From assembly GCA_030180135.1 (NCBI GenBank), contig CM058233.1, forward strand, positions 63,384,500 through 63,448,499: 64,000 nucleotides of DNA, written 5' to 3'. The stretch comes from Orychophragmus violaceus (Eukaryota > Streptophyta > Magnoliopsida > Brassicales > Brassicaceae). Each line of letters begins with the position of its first letter. The first letter of the stretch is position 1. Below, in pieces: positions 46,074 to 58,298 of this stretch. The translations under genes were made by a program, and so were the position numbers. The notes below the pieces were generated by a model. The model was not told the origin of the DNA, searched no databases, and worked only from the letters and a program-made list of their open reading frames with translations.

Positions 46074-46700
46074 AACCATGCTCCCCTATAACCGACTTAA
46101 ATTTCATATACCACTGCCTTAGTACTTGCTTCAATCCTTAAAGACTTTTCTTCAAGCGACATACTAAGTCCTTTATGCCCATTTTCACAAAGCCTTATGG
46201 TTGTACCATGTAAATCTCCTCCTCCAAATCACCATGAAGGAATGTTGTGTTTACATCCATTTTCTTAACCTCTAGATCAAGACTCGTTGCCAATCAAAGT
46301 ACAATCCAAATGGATGACATCTTCACAACATGAGAGAAGATTTCATCATAATCAATTCTCTTATTTTGGATGAATCTTTCACAACCAATATATCTTTGTA
46401 TTGAGGTAGCAAATTGTTCTCTTCACGCTTAATCCTATACACCCACTTATTAAGGAACACTTTTTTACCCTTAGGCAATTTCACCAACTCAAAATCGTCG
46501 TTCTCATCAAAAGAACCCACCTCCTCTCTCATGGAATCTAACCATTTATCTTTGTGTTCATCCTCCAAAGCTTCTCCAAAACTTTATGGTTCTCCCCCAT
46601 CAGTAAGTAACACACACTAGGATCATACCTTGTTAACGACATTGGACCTCTCTCAGATCTTCTAATAGCAGGTAGATTATCGGTAGTTGGGGTCTCATCA
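46074..46700 (-). pseudogene. RT N-terminal part of copia H
   Basis: 46323-46568 reads KWLDSMREEVGSFDENDDFELVKLPKGKKV in two steps, then NKWVYRIKREE, the start of copia reverse transcriptase. Stops and frame changes follow. Confidence 0.75.
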
Positions 46701-46845
46701 TGATCGTCACCACATCACCAATACCGTCATCATCAAGTGCAGGAGACTTATATGCACCAGGTATATCAACATGAACCTCACCCTCATTCTGACTATGGAC
46801 TCATGTAGAAGGAAAAACCGCTGAATCAATCAAACCTTCATTTCT

Positions 46846-47761
46846 CTAAGCTGGTTTTTCGGATTTCTCAATGTCCTTAATTGTCCGATCTTCCATGATC
46901 ACAACATCTCTGATCTTAATGAGCTTCTTCTCAACGGGATCATAAAATCTGTATGCAAACTCATCCTGACCATAACCAATAAACACACATTGTCGTGACT
47001 TCATCTCAAGCTTCGACCTTTCTTCTTTAAGAATGTGCATGAAAGCCTTGCACCCTAAGACCCTTAAATGACCATAAAAAATATCCTTGTCGGTCCAATC
47101 TCTCTCTGGAATATCACCATCCAATGGATCACTTGGTGACAAATTCAACACGTGAACAACTGAGCTCAAAGCTTCGCCCCAGAAAGTAACCGGTAAGCTT
47201 GACTGTGAAATCAAACATCTAATCCTTTTGAAAATCGTTCTGTTCATTCTCTCATCCAACCCATTCAACTGTGGAGTCTTAGGAGGCGTGAACTGATGCC
47301 TAATACCATGTTCCTTGCTATAAGCATCAAATGGTCCAGAATACTCACCAACATTATCACTGCGGATACACTTCAAGTTCTTTCTCGTCAGCCTCTCAAC
47401 CAATGCTACAAAATACATTAAATATCCCAAAACCTGATCATTCGTCCTCATAGTGAAAACCCACAACTTCCTTGAAAGATCATCAATAATGTGAAAAATA
47501 TGATGCGCTACCAAGAGATTTTGTCTTTATTGGACCACACACATATGAATGCACCAAATAAGGTATATCAGGTTTCCTCGAAGGTTCAGAAGACTTAAAC
47601 GAGCCTTTGTATTGTTTCCTAGCAAAACAATGCACATATTTTTGTAAGTGCATACCGGAGATCCCTGAAATAGACTCTTTCTTTGACAACACTGGTAATC
47701 CCTTCTCGCTCATATGACCGAGTCTCTTATGCCATAACTCCATGACATCATCATTCGACAC
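46846..47761 (-). pseudogene. Integrase of copia H
   Basis: Zinc domain LWHKRLGHMSEKGL. The expected first cysteine of the CxHC pair reads Y (KYVHC), and the first catalytic aspartate reads Y (VHSYVCGP). The second aspartate (CIRSDNVGEY) and glutamate (GLDERMNRT) remain. A frame change near 47500 separates the two halves. Inactive. Confidence 0.87.
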
Positions 47762-48968
47762 TGCATTAACAATGTCTTTGGAGACCTAGACTGTATCCAA
47801 TAGAAAGATGAACACTTATCACCTCGAGACATAACCATAGAACCCCGTGAGAGTTTCCATTTTGCACCACCGAATAAACTATAAAAACCCACATCATCAA
47901 GTCTTCTCGTAGAAATTAAATTCAACCAAATATATGGGACATGCTTAACTCCCTTAAGCATAAGTCTTGTACAAAGACTAGTCTCTAAGAAAATATCACC
48001 AATGAAAAGAACCTGAGCTAAATCGTCATTACCCATCTTCGTTGAACCATAACTACCTGAAGTATATCTAGTGAACAAATCCCGCTGCAATGTAGCATGA
48101 GTAGTAACTCCACTATCAACAACCCAATTGGTGTCTTGGCATGCAAAAAATTAATGGCATCACCCTAAAAAAGAATAAGAAACTGATCCTCGATACTCTC
48201 ACCCGATCTTCACCATCTCCTTGACGATTTCCTTGCTTGCTGTCCTTTTTCAATTTCCAGCAATCTTTCTTCATGTGCCCTTTCTTTTGTCAGTAGTGGC
48301 ACTCCAAATTCGCAAATTTATTAGATATGTTTATGCTCATGTTCTTGTCCTTCTTGGGCTCTCGATATGAACTCCTCTTTCTTGACTCAGTAACCATAAA
48401 ATCTGAACGTGAGGAACTAGGATTCAACTACCTTCTCATTTCCTCATTCAAGACAATGTTCTTCACTAAGTCCATCAAAATAGCACCATTCGACGCAGAG
48501 TTACACAAAAAACTTCCCAAGAATCCGATAATGTACCAAGTGGCCACAAACTGTGAATCTCATTTTGAAACTTAATACCTATGTCAGACAGTTTGTTGAG
48601 CAACCCCTGAAACTCATTCAAGTGATCTGTCATTGGAGTACCATCATGATACCTTAACTCAATCAACTTCGTGATCATGAACATCTTATTATTCTCGGTC
48701 ATAAAACTGCTATAGATTCAACCACAAAGAACGAGCATTAGTCTCAGTTTCAATATGATGCAAAACACTATCATATACCCACTGCCTTATCGAACCACAG
48801 ACTTGTCGATGCAGCAACTTCCACTCATCATCCTTTTGCTCATCAGGTTTCTTCTCCTGAAAAACCAGTACATGGAATTCTTTCACGAAAAAGAAAATCT
48901 TCCATCTTGCCTTTCCATACATGATAATTAGAACCATTAAAGATTATCATTCTGACCATATTTTCCAT
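47762..48968 (-). pseudogene. Gag and protease of copia H
   Basis: Gag starts at an ATG at 48968 (MENMVRMIIFNGSNYHVWK) and continues in another frame at 48702 with TPMTDHLNEFQGLLNKL, a common copia gag motif. The zinc knuckle near 48250-48300 reads CHY-stop-QKKGHMKKDC, its second cysteine turned into TGA. The protease motif WVVDSGVTTHA follows near 48100-48130. Confidence 0.85.
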
Positions 48969-49044
48969 CGCTCACACAAGCAGAATCAATAACCCAAAGT
49001 TACCGAAATCCAAAGTTCACAAATCACAAGTTCTGATACCATTC

Positions 49045-49852
49045 TGTTGGGAAAAAAACGAACCCGACAACGACACAACAGAATATAGTTTCCCGCATTT
49101 GTGTGAGGCTGTGAGAAAATATGTACGATAGCATAAACAAGCTCGAAAGCACAATGAAACGAGACATATAATTTTACATAGAAAACCTCCTCGATGTGAG
49201 TAGGAAAAACCACGGGATCGTAGTCCACTCAAAATCCACTATATCAAACAGATTGAGTTACAACCACGTCTTTACTGTTACTTAGAACAAACCTAGAGAC
49301 TAAGGCTCAACAAGAGGAATCTCCAACACAAAGAATCAACAAGAGAGCTATACAAAAGCTCAGAAATATGCAGCCTCAAACAACTTTACGTTCAGTAAGA
49401 TTACAGTCACAATTTCCATTCTCCACCGTTCAAATCTTAGATAAACGAGTGAAGAACACCTCTGAAAATTTTCGACTCAATCAACGAAGAACTCACCGTT
49501 GGATTTTACAAACACCCAACACTGGTCTGAGTTAGCTTCAAAACAGAACAGTTCCACTAAAACTCTGATCTATAACAAACCCAACCGTTGGGATGCAAAA
49601 CCCACCGTCAAAATCACTGAGTCATGAAGCTTCCTTGAAAGTTTCAGCAAGATCAGGACCCGTTTGAGGGTCCGATCATCACAAATACTGAATCGACCTC
49701 TGTTTTTTCTTCTTCTCTTTTCCCTTTCTTGTCTCTCTCTTCTTTACTTTTTTTTTTTCTTTTTTATCGTGTGTAATCACCCGTATCATACAATATAATA
49801 TATATATGTCTATATATGTATAATTATATCCTCCAATAGGGGGATGCCGACA
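49045..49852 (-). repeat. 5' LTR of copia H
   Basis: TGTTGGGAAAAAAACG ... GGGGGATGCCGACA, 808 bp. Confidence 0.85.
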
Positions 49853-49857
49853 CTTTC

Positions 49858-50348
49858 GAAGGAAGAGGATAGTGTTGTTGGTGTTCCTTACCTCCTGGCT
49901 CTACAAAATATCTGGCTTGCTTGTTGTGTAAGTATCTCCTAACAGGCCTCTCACAAGATTACTTCAAACTGCAGCAAGTATATGGACACTGGAAATACAT
50001 GTGATTACATGTTTATAGAAGAGAAGTGCAGAACTTGCAGGAGGCATCATCGCCTGCATTCCATAGTTTTACTTTGTTTCCTGTTGCCAAACGGTCAAGT
50101 ATACCCAGCCAGGTAACAAAAGCAAACTTTGGTGTGTTGAAGGAAAACCATATTCCTCTGTACCACTGAACTGTCGGCTGCACAACCCTGATTCGAGACC
50201 AAGTCTCTTTAGTGTTGAAAGACGTTTTAAAGACTCCACTATTCCCCTTCCATAACCAGACATCATCGCCTTGATTTGTGTCCCTGGTTCTCAATGTACC
50301 AACTCTGCAGACTTTACTCAATGTACCATCTCTTTCGTAAAAGAAGGT

Positions 50349-50400
<52 letters not shown>
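49858..50400 (-). pseudogene. zf-RVT domain pseudogene, upstream part
   Basis: The minus-strand frame (50013-50330) reads DDVWLWKGNSGVFKTSFN, WSRIRVVQPTVQWYRGIWF and KFAFVTWLGILDRLATGNK, the zf-RVT pattern found at the end of plant LINE-type reverse transcriptases and in many orphan gene copies. After a stop the frame resumes with HMYFQCPYTCC and runs to 49858. Its C-terminus is at 43394-43554 beyond copia H. The 5' end of the reading frame is a (GA)n microsatellite, with no RT core upstream. Expression and function unknown. Confidence 0.78.

Positions 50401-50430
<30 letters not shown>
50352..50430. repeat. (CT)n microsatellite
   Basis: About 79 bp of pure CT; produces a Ser-Leu run on plus and an Arg-Glu run on minus in translation. 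Confidence 0.97.
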
Positions 50431-50433
<3 letters not shown>

Positions 50434-50471
50434 ATTTTTTTTTTGTATCGTGTTTGATCTGTGTTTATATA

Positions 50472-51044
50472 TGTGTTGTCTCACGAGGTAGAAAAGCGCA
50501 ACTTTGGCAAATTGCACTGGACTTACTTGCTGCTGCTCGTTACAGCTGAATTGAACTAGTAAATTATATGCTACTCATGTGAGACATCCAGTGCCGGTCA
50601 ATATTTCAGTATGCCCTATTCAAATCTAAAATATTATTTAATATAATTAAGGTTCAAACTTTATTTTATATATCTTAATGAAAAATATATTTAAAAATGT
50701 CCTTTAAATTTTTTAAATATATATTATAAAAATATATTTGAAAATGCCCCCATAATTCTTTTATTATTATATACTAATAGAGAAAATATATATAAAAATA
50801 CATTTTTTAGTCGGATGCCATAATCTGTAGCTTACCTGGCTTAGGCTCTGGAGACATCTTTGGACACATGGAGCTCTTAAGGACTATTTACTTATTGAAT
50901 GGGAGATTTTTCTACAATGTTATCTTAGCACAGCCTCCTCAAAACGCATCAGGACAGCTACTTAGTAAGGACTGGCTCTTCTCAAGCCTCTCAGCTGGAG
51001 ACAAACTTCTCATCCAAATCGAACAAACACTTATCATGTACTAA
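50472..51044 (+). pseudogene. Possible exons of an unrecognised host gene
   Basis: Two plus-strand peptides look like real protein. SRGRKAQLWQIALDLLAAAR ends at a stop near 50549. A longer stretch follows an acceptor-like CTGTAG near 50838, starting LPGLGSGDIFGHMELLRTIY, including LAQPPQNASGQLLSKDWLF and ending at TAA near 51044. Amino-acid content is balanced and the second frame is open for about 68 codons although the DNA around is AT-rich. I do not recognise the family. No upstream exons are visible, so these may be the 3' end of a relocated or truncated gene. Tentative. Confidence 0.35.
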
Positions 51045-51262
51045 ATGAGAAACCTTAATTTGACTCCACTATATAATCTATAGTGGTATGCGTAGTGTTT
51101 AATGTACAGTGTTGTGAGCAGACTAAGAGAAAGCAAATCTTTCATAATTTCCAATATAAAATGGTAACCAAACCAGAAAAGAGATAATGTGACACTGTGG
51201 ATCAAGATTCTCTGATGAGTGAGATATCATCACTGTTGCAGTAGACTATTTGACTTTAAGTG

Positions 51263-51984
51263 TTATGTACATTCCACACATTTGGTCTTGGAAATCAGCA
51301 AATTCATTGATGCAGATGATGATGCTCCTTTCTTGTTGCTTCCGAGAATCCTCAGACTCTGTCTCAATAAATCGATCTCTCTTTCCTTCTCGTACTTTTG
51401 TCTTTCCATCAAAGCTATTTTCTCTTTTAATGTCTCAGTTGTATCTTCCTTAACTCTAACTTCATCTCTCAATTGTTCCACTGTCTTTGCTTCTTCTTCT
51501 TCCTCGAGTTTCCTTTGCATTATTGCCTCTCCTACAAAAAACCCACTTGAAAGATTCGAACTTTTGTCAAAATCAGAAACTGAAATCTGTTGAATATTTT
51601 TTTACCAGAGGAAGTTGTGTGGATGATGAGATGATCAAGCTCATTCTTGATAGCTAAATAGAGTTGTTTCCATTTCTCAACGGCTTCATCTCTGACTGCT
51701 CTCTCCACACATATCTCCTCAGCAACCCATTTCCAATACTCTGTCTCCTTTCTTGTCGTTGTCTTTGCTTCTTCTGTTTCCTTCACTTTCTTCCTTAGCC
51801 TCTTCACTTCCTCTCTAAGCTTCTTCCTCTCTTTCCCCCACTCTCTCTCCACCTCTCTAAGTTTATCAAACATCACTTTCTCTCTTCTCATGGGTCTTCT
51901 TCTTCCTCTGCTTTTTTCATTTGAAGTCTCCTTCTTGACACTTCTCATACGTCGTCTCTCTTGCTTGCTTGTGCAACTACCCAT
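51263..51984 (-). CDS. Host coiled-coil protein with MGSC N-terminus, two exons
   Basis: Exon 1 is 51984-51606, the intron 51605-51532 (GT..AG, 74 bp), exon 2 51531-51263; joined they give 215 codons with no stop. The protein begins MGSCTSK, a good N-myristoylation plus palmitoylation signal, suggesting membrane attachment. It continues with a strongly basic region (residues 10-36), then long charged helices with heptad-like spacing (about 38-75 and 130-190), i.e. coiled coil, and WKWVAEEICVERAVRDEAVEKW between them, split here as one helix. It ends in a Ser/Lys/Cys-rich tail. The 3' UTR lies toward 51100. This is the only clearly host-like gene in the window. I do not recognise the family. 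A LINE stands about 300 bp upstream. Confidence 0.82.
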
Positions 51985-52290
51985 GTCTAATGGAGGAGTC
52001 TCTTTCTCTCTCTCTGAATTATGTGTTCTTGTTTAATCTCTGATGTAGAGAGGCTCCTCTTCATTCAGTAAAGAGAAGTCATAATTGTGGGTGAGAAGCT
52101 CTATTAGAGCATCCTCATCGGCTAAGAAACTCCACATGGGTTCTTAATAATCTTATATTAATATTTTAATTTAGTTTATTTAAATAATTAAAAAAAATTT
52201 TTAAGTACAAGTGTACCAATTAAATATGAACATCTATTTATTGAGTATCTAAGCAAGAACTCACAGGTTCTTTAATGAGAACCTCAGTCT
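51985..52290. promoter_or_regulatory. Proximal promoter and 5' UTR of the coiled-coil gene, cut by LINE
   Basis: About 300 bp between the start codon and the LINE insertion. It contains a pyrimidine/GA-rich 5' UTR-like stretch (on minus, GAGAGAGAAAGAGACTCC near 51990-52015) and AT-rich DNA at 52150-52260. No core motif can be fixed. Confidence 0.4.
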
Positions 52291-52330
52291 TTTTTTTTTT
52301 GGTCAAACTGAAAATTTTATTGAAATTGAG

Positions 52331-55300
52331 TTAATACAAAGGGGGGATTTGTAAATCGAATTGTCTTAGAGCTGCCTTAGCAATCTCATCAGCTTTTCTG
52401 TTCAGAAATCTGGGCACATAAGTAAAGATGCACCTATGAAATTGTTTAGACATGTTAACAATGTCGTTTAGGATTCCGAAGCACTCTAAGTGTTTGATGT
52501 TGTTGTTGAGGGCTTTGATCAATGTGGAGCAATCTGATATTATCTTTAGTTCCAGGTACCTCTTCTCCTTGCTTCTTTGATTGCTGCAAGAATTGCGCTT
52601 GCCTCTGCCATCAACGGTGTTGCTATGAATTCTTTCGATTCTGATCCTTGGTTGAAGCACTCGTTCCTTAATGTCGAGAAGTACCATCCTAGCCCGGCCC
52701 TCATGCTATCCAATTTCCAAGCTGCATCAACATTGCATAGGGTTTCGTCGTCGTCTAGTTGCAGCGATTCCGATTCAATTGGTGTGATGGTAGGTTCCTC
52801 TGTGGTTTTACCCTGAGCTTCTGTCCATTCTCTTGCTCTCGCACATGCTGTTGTAATTGTTTCTCTAGGTGTGCTCTCCTTATTGTCGAATATCTTCCTG
52901 TTTCTTGCGCACCATATTTCCAAACATACCCATAGGAATAGTGGTGTTGCGTCGAGGCCTGATGGTGGTAGATTGATTAATCCCTTTGCTCTGCTTAGTA
53001 ATTCTTTGAAGTTGTCTTCATCTCTTATTTGCAGATTCCTATTTGTCGCTAGCATGTTCCACACTTCCTTAGCGAAGTTGCATTTGAAAAGTAAGTGTTC
53101 TGTGGATTCCTCTTTACTGCATCTGATGCAAGTTCCTGTCTGTGTAATGTTTCTCTTGAGTAGGTTGTTTCCAACTGGCAAGGCGTCTCTAGCTGCTTTC
53201 CAAAGGAAGAGTTTCATCTTTGGTGCAGTTTTCTTGTTCCACACTTCTCCAATCCAGTTGAATTCTCTGTTGTTTTGGTTGTTACTTGATTGTTGCTCTA
53301 TGCTTTCCATTGCAGCGTGATACCCTGACTTGCTTGAATATCTGCCATCCTTTGAGCCAAACCAAATGTACTCGTCCTGGGCTCCCGTCCGTGATGGTTC
53401 TACACTCAGTATCTTTTCCCAAATCAGTGGAAATGTTTCTTGCACAATCCTCTTGTTCCAGTTCACTGAGTTGCTTTCCATCAGGTTAGCTACTTTCCAG
53501 TTTGCTGTCTCTCTTGTTGCAGGGCCTATGATCAGGCTTTGTTTGTCATTGGTGATCCAAGTTTCTCTCCAAAGGTCAGTTTGTTTTCCATCTCCTATTG
53601 CCTTTCCTAGTTTTTCTTGAGAATTTCTCTTCCTGCAATCACGCTTCTCCAACCATGTGACACATAGTCTGGTAATTCAACATCTAGAAAGTTCTGTTCT
53701 GTGCAGTACTTGCCCAGGAGAGTTCTTGCAATCAGGGATGTTGGATTCTGCAGTATTCTCCAACTGGTTTTCGCAAGCAGTGCCTCATTGAATTGCAGGA
53801 TTTCTCTAAATCCTAGACCACCATCACCTTTTGACTTTGCGAGGTTAGTCCAAGATACCCAACAAAGTTTTTTTTTCTCACAGTTTGAATCCCACCAGAA
53901 CCTTGTCAAAGCTGATTGGATGCGCTTGCACAGATTATTAGGGAGTTTGAAGCATGTCGTTGAATAAGTTGGGATAGCAGATAGGATTGACTTGAGCATG
54001 ATTATTTTTCAGCGCTAGAGAGTCTTGCTGTGAACCAGTTTGCAGCTTTCAATTTGATCCTGTCAACTATGGATGAGAACAAATCTCTCTTCTTCCTGCC
54101 AAAGAGCTCAGGTAAGCCTAGATACTTCCCCTTGCCTCCCTCCTTAGTGATCCCTAGTCTGTCCTTTACTCTTTCTTTTGTTTACTCTGTTGTTTTGGCT
54201 GAGAAGGTTACTGAGGATTTCTCCTTGTTGATCCTCTGGCCAGATATCCTTCCATATTCTTGAATGATCTGCAGTAGTTTGTCACAGCTCTTCCCATCTG
54301 TTTTAAAAAAAAACATTGTGTCATCTGCAAATAACATGTGGTTGATTCTAGGACTGTTTTTTGCAATCTTGACACCCACTAGTTGGCCTTCTTTTTCAGC
54401 TTTGTTGCACATTCTGCTAAACACTTCACTGCATATGATGAATAAGAATGGGGAGAGTGGGTCTCCCTGTCTGACCCCCCTAGTTGGTCTAACTAATCCT
54501 CTTGATTCTCCATTTATCAAGAAGGAGTAGGTAACTGTTGACACACATTGCATAATCCATTTGGTTAGCTTTTCATGAAAACCCATCTTTATTAGAACAG
54601 CTTCAATAAATCTTCATTCAAGCTTATTATAGGCCTTTGTCATATCTGTTTTTATTGCCATGGTACTTCTTTTTGTTGCTTTGGAGTTATTCATAAAGTG
54701 GAGTAGCTCATGGGTAATCAATACATTGTCAGTAATGATTCTTGTTGGGATGAATGCAAATTGGCTTTCTGAGATGATTGTATTTAGAGATGGCTGCAAT
54801 CTTCTGGTGATGATTTTGGAAAACACTTTGTAGTACACACTGCAAAGGGCCAGGGGCCTGTATTCTTTTATATTCTTTGGACTGAGAACCTTAGGTATTA
54901 GCCTTACATGTGTGTGATTGATGTATTGAGGCAGCATATCTGATTTGAAGAACCCCTGAATTTCCTGTATCATTTCTTCTTTTAGGTGGTGCCAGTTTGA
55001 TTGGTAGAAGCAAGTTGAAAATCCATCAGGGCCTGGTGCTTTGTCCTTGTGAATTGAGAAGAGAGAAGCTTTGATTTCAGGTGCAGTTGGGATTGCTATC
55101 AAGCTTCTGTTTGTTTCCTCTGAGATCGATTTGAGGATTACTTTGTTAACAGTCTCTGTTGGGTCTGCCGCCTCTGAAGTGAAGAGATCATTGAAGTATC
55201 TTGTGATCACCCGTGCTATTTGATCATCTTCAAAGACCTCCAGTCCTTCTTCATCTTCTAGAACTGATATACGGTTTCGTGCTCTTCTCCCTCTTGTGGT

Positions 55301-56400
55301 TGCAAAGAAATATCATGAGTTCTTATCACCTAAAGCCAACCAAAGCTGTCTGCTCCTCTGTCTCCAGTAAATTTCTTCTGATTTATTTGCTTCTGAGAGT
55401 TTAGCATTCAGGGATTGGAGCAATCCATCCTTAGTTTGTGGATTTGTCATTGCTTCATTGATCTTTTCTGTAAGATTTTCAATTGTGGCTCTGTTGTTCT
55501 TGTGTTTTTCCTTGTGCCATGACACTATTGTGTTTCTGCATCTATCAGTTCTCTCTTTAACTGATCCTCTTCCTTCCCTTGTCCATGCCTTTCTAATCAG
55601 TTTGACCACTTCTTTGTTATTTCTCAAGTTCCTGCCATATCTAAAGATTCGTGTTGTCTTCTTCTTTGTGGCTGAGAGGTGTGTTACTACTGGTCTGTGA
55701 TCAGACCCTGTGAAGTTAAGGTACTCACATCTCGCTTTTGGATAGACATCTGACCATGCACTGTTTTCTAGTGCTCTGTCAAGTCTGCAGTACACTAGTT
55801 GATTGCCCTTTTTTCCTCTCCAAGAAGGAAGTTGCCTGAGAAGTTTAGGTCAAAGAGGTCGCAGCCTGCCATGAATTCTTTGAAGTCAGTGTAAGAACTT
55901 TCAGGGCGTATCCTTCCTCCTTCTTTCTCTGATCCATTTAGGATCTCATTGAAATCCCCAGTCAAATACCACGGTCCTTCTATAGTTGCTGCTAAGTCCT
56001 TCAGTTTGTCCCATACTTGCTTCCTGTTTTCTCTCACAGGTGCACCATAAACAAACGTTGCGTAGAATTTGTCCCTTTTGAATTTTATTTGAGTATCAAT
56101 GAAGTGTGGGTTCTGTTCCAGGATTGTCAACTCTACATCTTCTGTCCATGCTACGGCGACCTCCACTGGCATGATCTTGGGGGCTTTGCAGGCTGATGTT
56201 GCTGTAGTGGAGTTCTTGTAGCTTCCTTGTGACAAAGGGGTCCTGCTTTCTTGTTTCTCTTAGGAATAGAATGTCCGGTTTCTTCTTTAACCTCAGGTCT
56301 TTTAGCCTCCGGAACGTGTCTGGGTTGCCCAATCCAAAGCAGTTCAAAGCTAGAATGGCTAAGGACCGGACTCTTCCGGTTTGTGAAAATCCTGCTTGTT
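52331..56400 (-). pseudogene. LINE ORF2: endonuclease, RT, zf-RVT, RNase H
   Basis: Endonuclease starts ALNCFGLGNPDTFRRLKDL (near 56350), with TGDFNEIL (near 55955) and FTGSDHRPVVTHL (near 55700). RT shows HKDKAPGPDGFSTCFY, IPKVLSPKNIKEYRPLALCS, GVRQGDPLSPFLF and the catalytic MLFADDTMFF (near 54325). zf-RVT: KKTAPKMKLFLWKAARDALP with CIRCSKEESTEHLLFKC. RNase H: NVDAAWK, AEASAILAAIKEA, ISDCSTLIKAL and NRKADEIAK. Damage: frameshifts near 56160, 55825, 54010, 53620 and 52560; stops at 55313-55315, 54614-54616 (Trp to TGA) and 54182-54184. It would nick DNA and prime reverse transcription at the target. Confidence 0.93.
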
Positions 56401-56592
56401 CCCATTTTTGCTTAGAGCTGTATTGGTACTCTCCACATTCCTCTCCTCCGTGTTTGATTGTTCTCCAATTTGCACTCTATTCTCCTGGGGGTGTAGCAGG
56501 GGAGGTTGGAATTCAGCTCTTCTAGCTGTTCTTTGTGGGGTATTCCTCTTCTTGTTTAAACCTTGATGGTTGATGAGTCTTTTCTTTTTCAT

Positions 56593-58298
56593 TCACATTC
56601 CTTTGGCATGTAGTGGGCTAGTTAAGTAGTTCCTTCTAAGTGGTGAATTAACCTTCTTCCTTTGTCCACCAGCTCTGGAGGTTCCAGGAATTGTTGGGAT
56701 TATGTCCCTTCTTCTAGCTCCACCTAGGATCAGTGTCTCCTCTTCTAAGGTGATCATTTGTTCCGCTGGTGGCGCAGGGGGTACAAAGTGGTTTAGTGGA
56801 AACATGAGCGAGGTACTGGTCATTGATGTTTGAGTTTTCCCATTTAGGACATTGGATATTGTGTCTTCCACAACTCCATTGAGCTCACTATCTAGAACTC
56901 TTTGCTGCCGTGCCTTTTTCTCCTTTGGGTCAGAACAGTTCAGGTATTGGGCTGTCATTTGATCTATCTCCGTCATGATATTAATCCTTGTGAGGTTGCT
57001 GATGTCTTCAGTTTGATTCAGAGTTTGGTTTGTAAGGTCCATTTTCTATGACCTTCATGCTCTCTAGTTTCTTCCTGTAAAACTCTGAGTCGCCTTGCTT
57101 CTCTTTCTTGTGGATCAGGATGGTTCATATATCTATGAGTAGCCTCCAGCTCTTCTTCACTTTGTGTCTCTCTTTCAGTTGTTGGTTGATTTGGGAAATC
57201 TGTGAAAGCTAGATTCCTTTCAAATGGTTGTTGGATTACTTTGCTTGATGCTTCCGAGATATCATCAGGCTCTGTCACCATTTTCCTTCTCCATTTAGTT
57301 TCTAGAGGGGTTCTGAAGAAGCTCTCCATGTTCCTCTGGGTTAGGCTTTGGTGGTTTCCAGTTTCTTTGTTCCTATGATGAAGCCTATCAATGTACTGGT
57401 TAGCTCGTGATAGATTCTGGTTGCGCTCTTGGCTCCTAGGTTCTGGTCTGTTTATGGATGTCTCCCTTTTTGATAGTCCAAGATGATATTTGTTTGTTAT
57501 TCTGTCCCCAAAGCTCTTGCCGTGCCTATCCTGTCTGGATTGGAAATATCGGTCTCGATGTTGAGCAGTCTGTTTGTGGTTCACATTGTTGTTCGTTGGT
57601 GGGCTTTGGTTCCTCTCTCTTCTTTCTTCTCCTGCAGAAATTTCCGGACAGTCTCTTCTCTAATGAGAGAGTTTGTTGCAGAAGCTGCAATGTTTTTCTA
57701 GTCGTTCATACTTGAAGTGGAGGGTGATTTCCTGACAATTAGAGAAGTCCAGGATTGTCTCTTTTACTAATGGCTTCATGCCATCAATAAAGACTCTAAT
57801 TTTTGCTGATGTCTTAGAGATGTCACACGTATCTACTGCGCCCAACGCTTTCCCAATGTCTCTTACTACTTTCTCCTGTCAGTAGTGTAGTGGTAATACT
57901 TGGATATGGACCCAGAATGGAATAAGAGATGGGAAGGTATCAGATATGACATGTTCCCATTGTTGGAGAATGACCATCCAAAATCCAAACTAGTAGGGTC
58001 TGTTCTAAAGGACCTTTTGCATGTCTCTTTCTTCTTGGAACCTTATCTGAAAACAAGAGTTTCCCAAGTCTGCTCCTATAACCCTTCCTTGGACGTTCCA
58101 TCTCTGTATTAGAGTGGTTATTAGCTCACCAACTCTTTGTACTCATGGGTTCGTCAGCCTTCCTACTAGAGTGAGAGCATGTTCCTTGACCAGTTCTGAT
58201 GTGTCGACGTCTGGGATGGATATTCTTAGCCTTGAGTCGTTCCTTTGTGAGGAAGCTATCGCTTTTCCTTTCTCTGCATAAGTGAGTCATTTCTCCAT
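56593..58298 (-). pseudogene. LINE ORF1: DUF4283 and zinc knuckle
   Basis: From an ATG at 58298 with a stop three codons in. The DUF4283 region reads LRISIPDVDTSELVKEHAL, GRVIGADLGNSCFQIRF and WMVILQQWEHVISDTFPSLI, with extra stops near 58130, 58010 and 57885. 57660-57845 continues it to the knuckle KHCSFCNKLSH-stop-RRDCP. Then a long Arg/Gln/Glu-rich tail (57018-57584, 56593-57042). ORF1 binds LINE RNA. Not translatable as one protein. Confidence 0.85.

Larger units (their letters stand above)
43555..49852 (-). mobile_element. Decayed Ty1/copia element H
   Basis: Minus-strand element with LTRs 43555-44357 and 49045-49852, flanked by CTTTA (43550-43554) and CTTTC (49853-49857), a TSD with one difference. 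PBS complement TCTGATACCA at 49032-49041; polypurine tract complement near 44358-44371. Gag, protease, integrase, RT and RNase H are all recognisable but broken. An E-family solo LTR sits in RT. It is not the D/E/F family: gag and pol motifs are Tnt1-type. Confidence 0.88.

Noticed and set aside
50271..50549. Plus-strand 92-aa ORF as one gene
   Set aside because: Its first part crosses the antisense zf-RVT pseudogene and the CT repeat; only the end after 50472 might be coding.
52577..54530. Many plus-strand ORFs opposite the LINE
   Set aside because: Shadows of ORF2, whose minus-strand reading has all RT and RNase H motifs.
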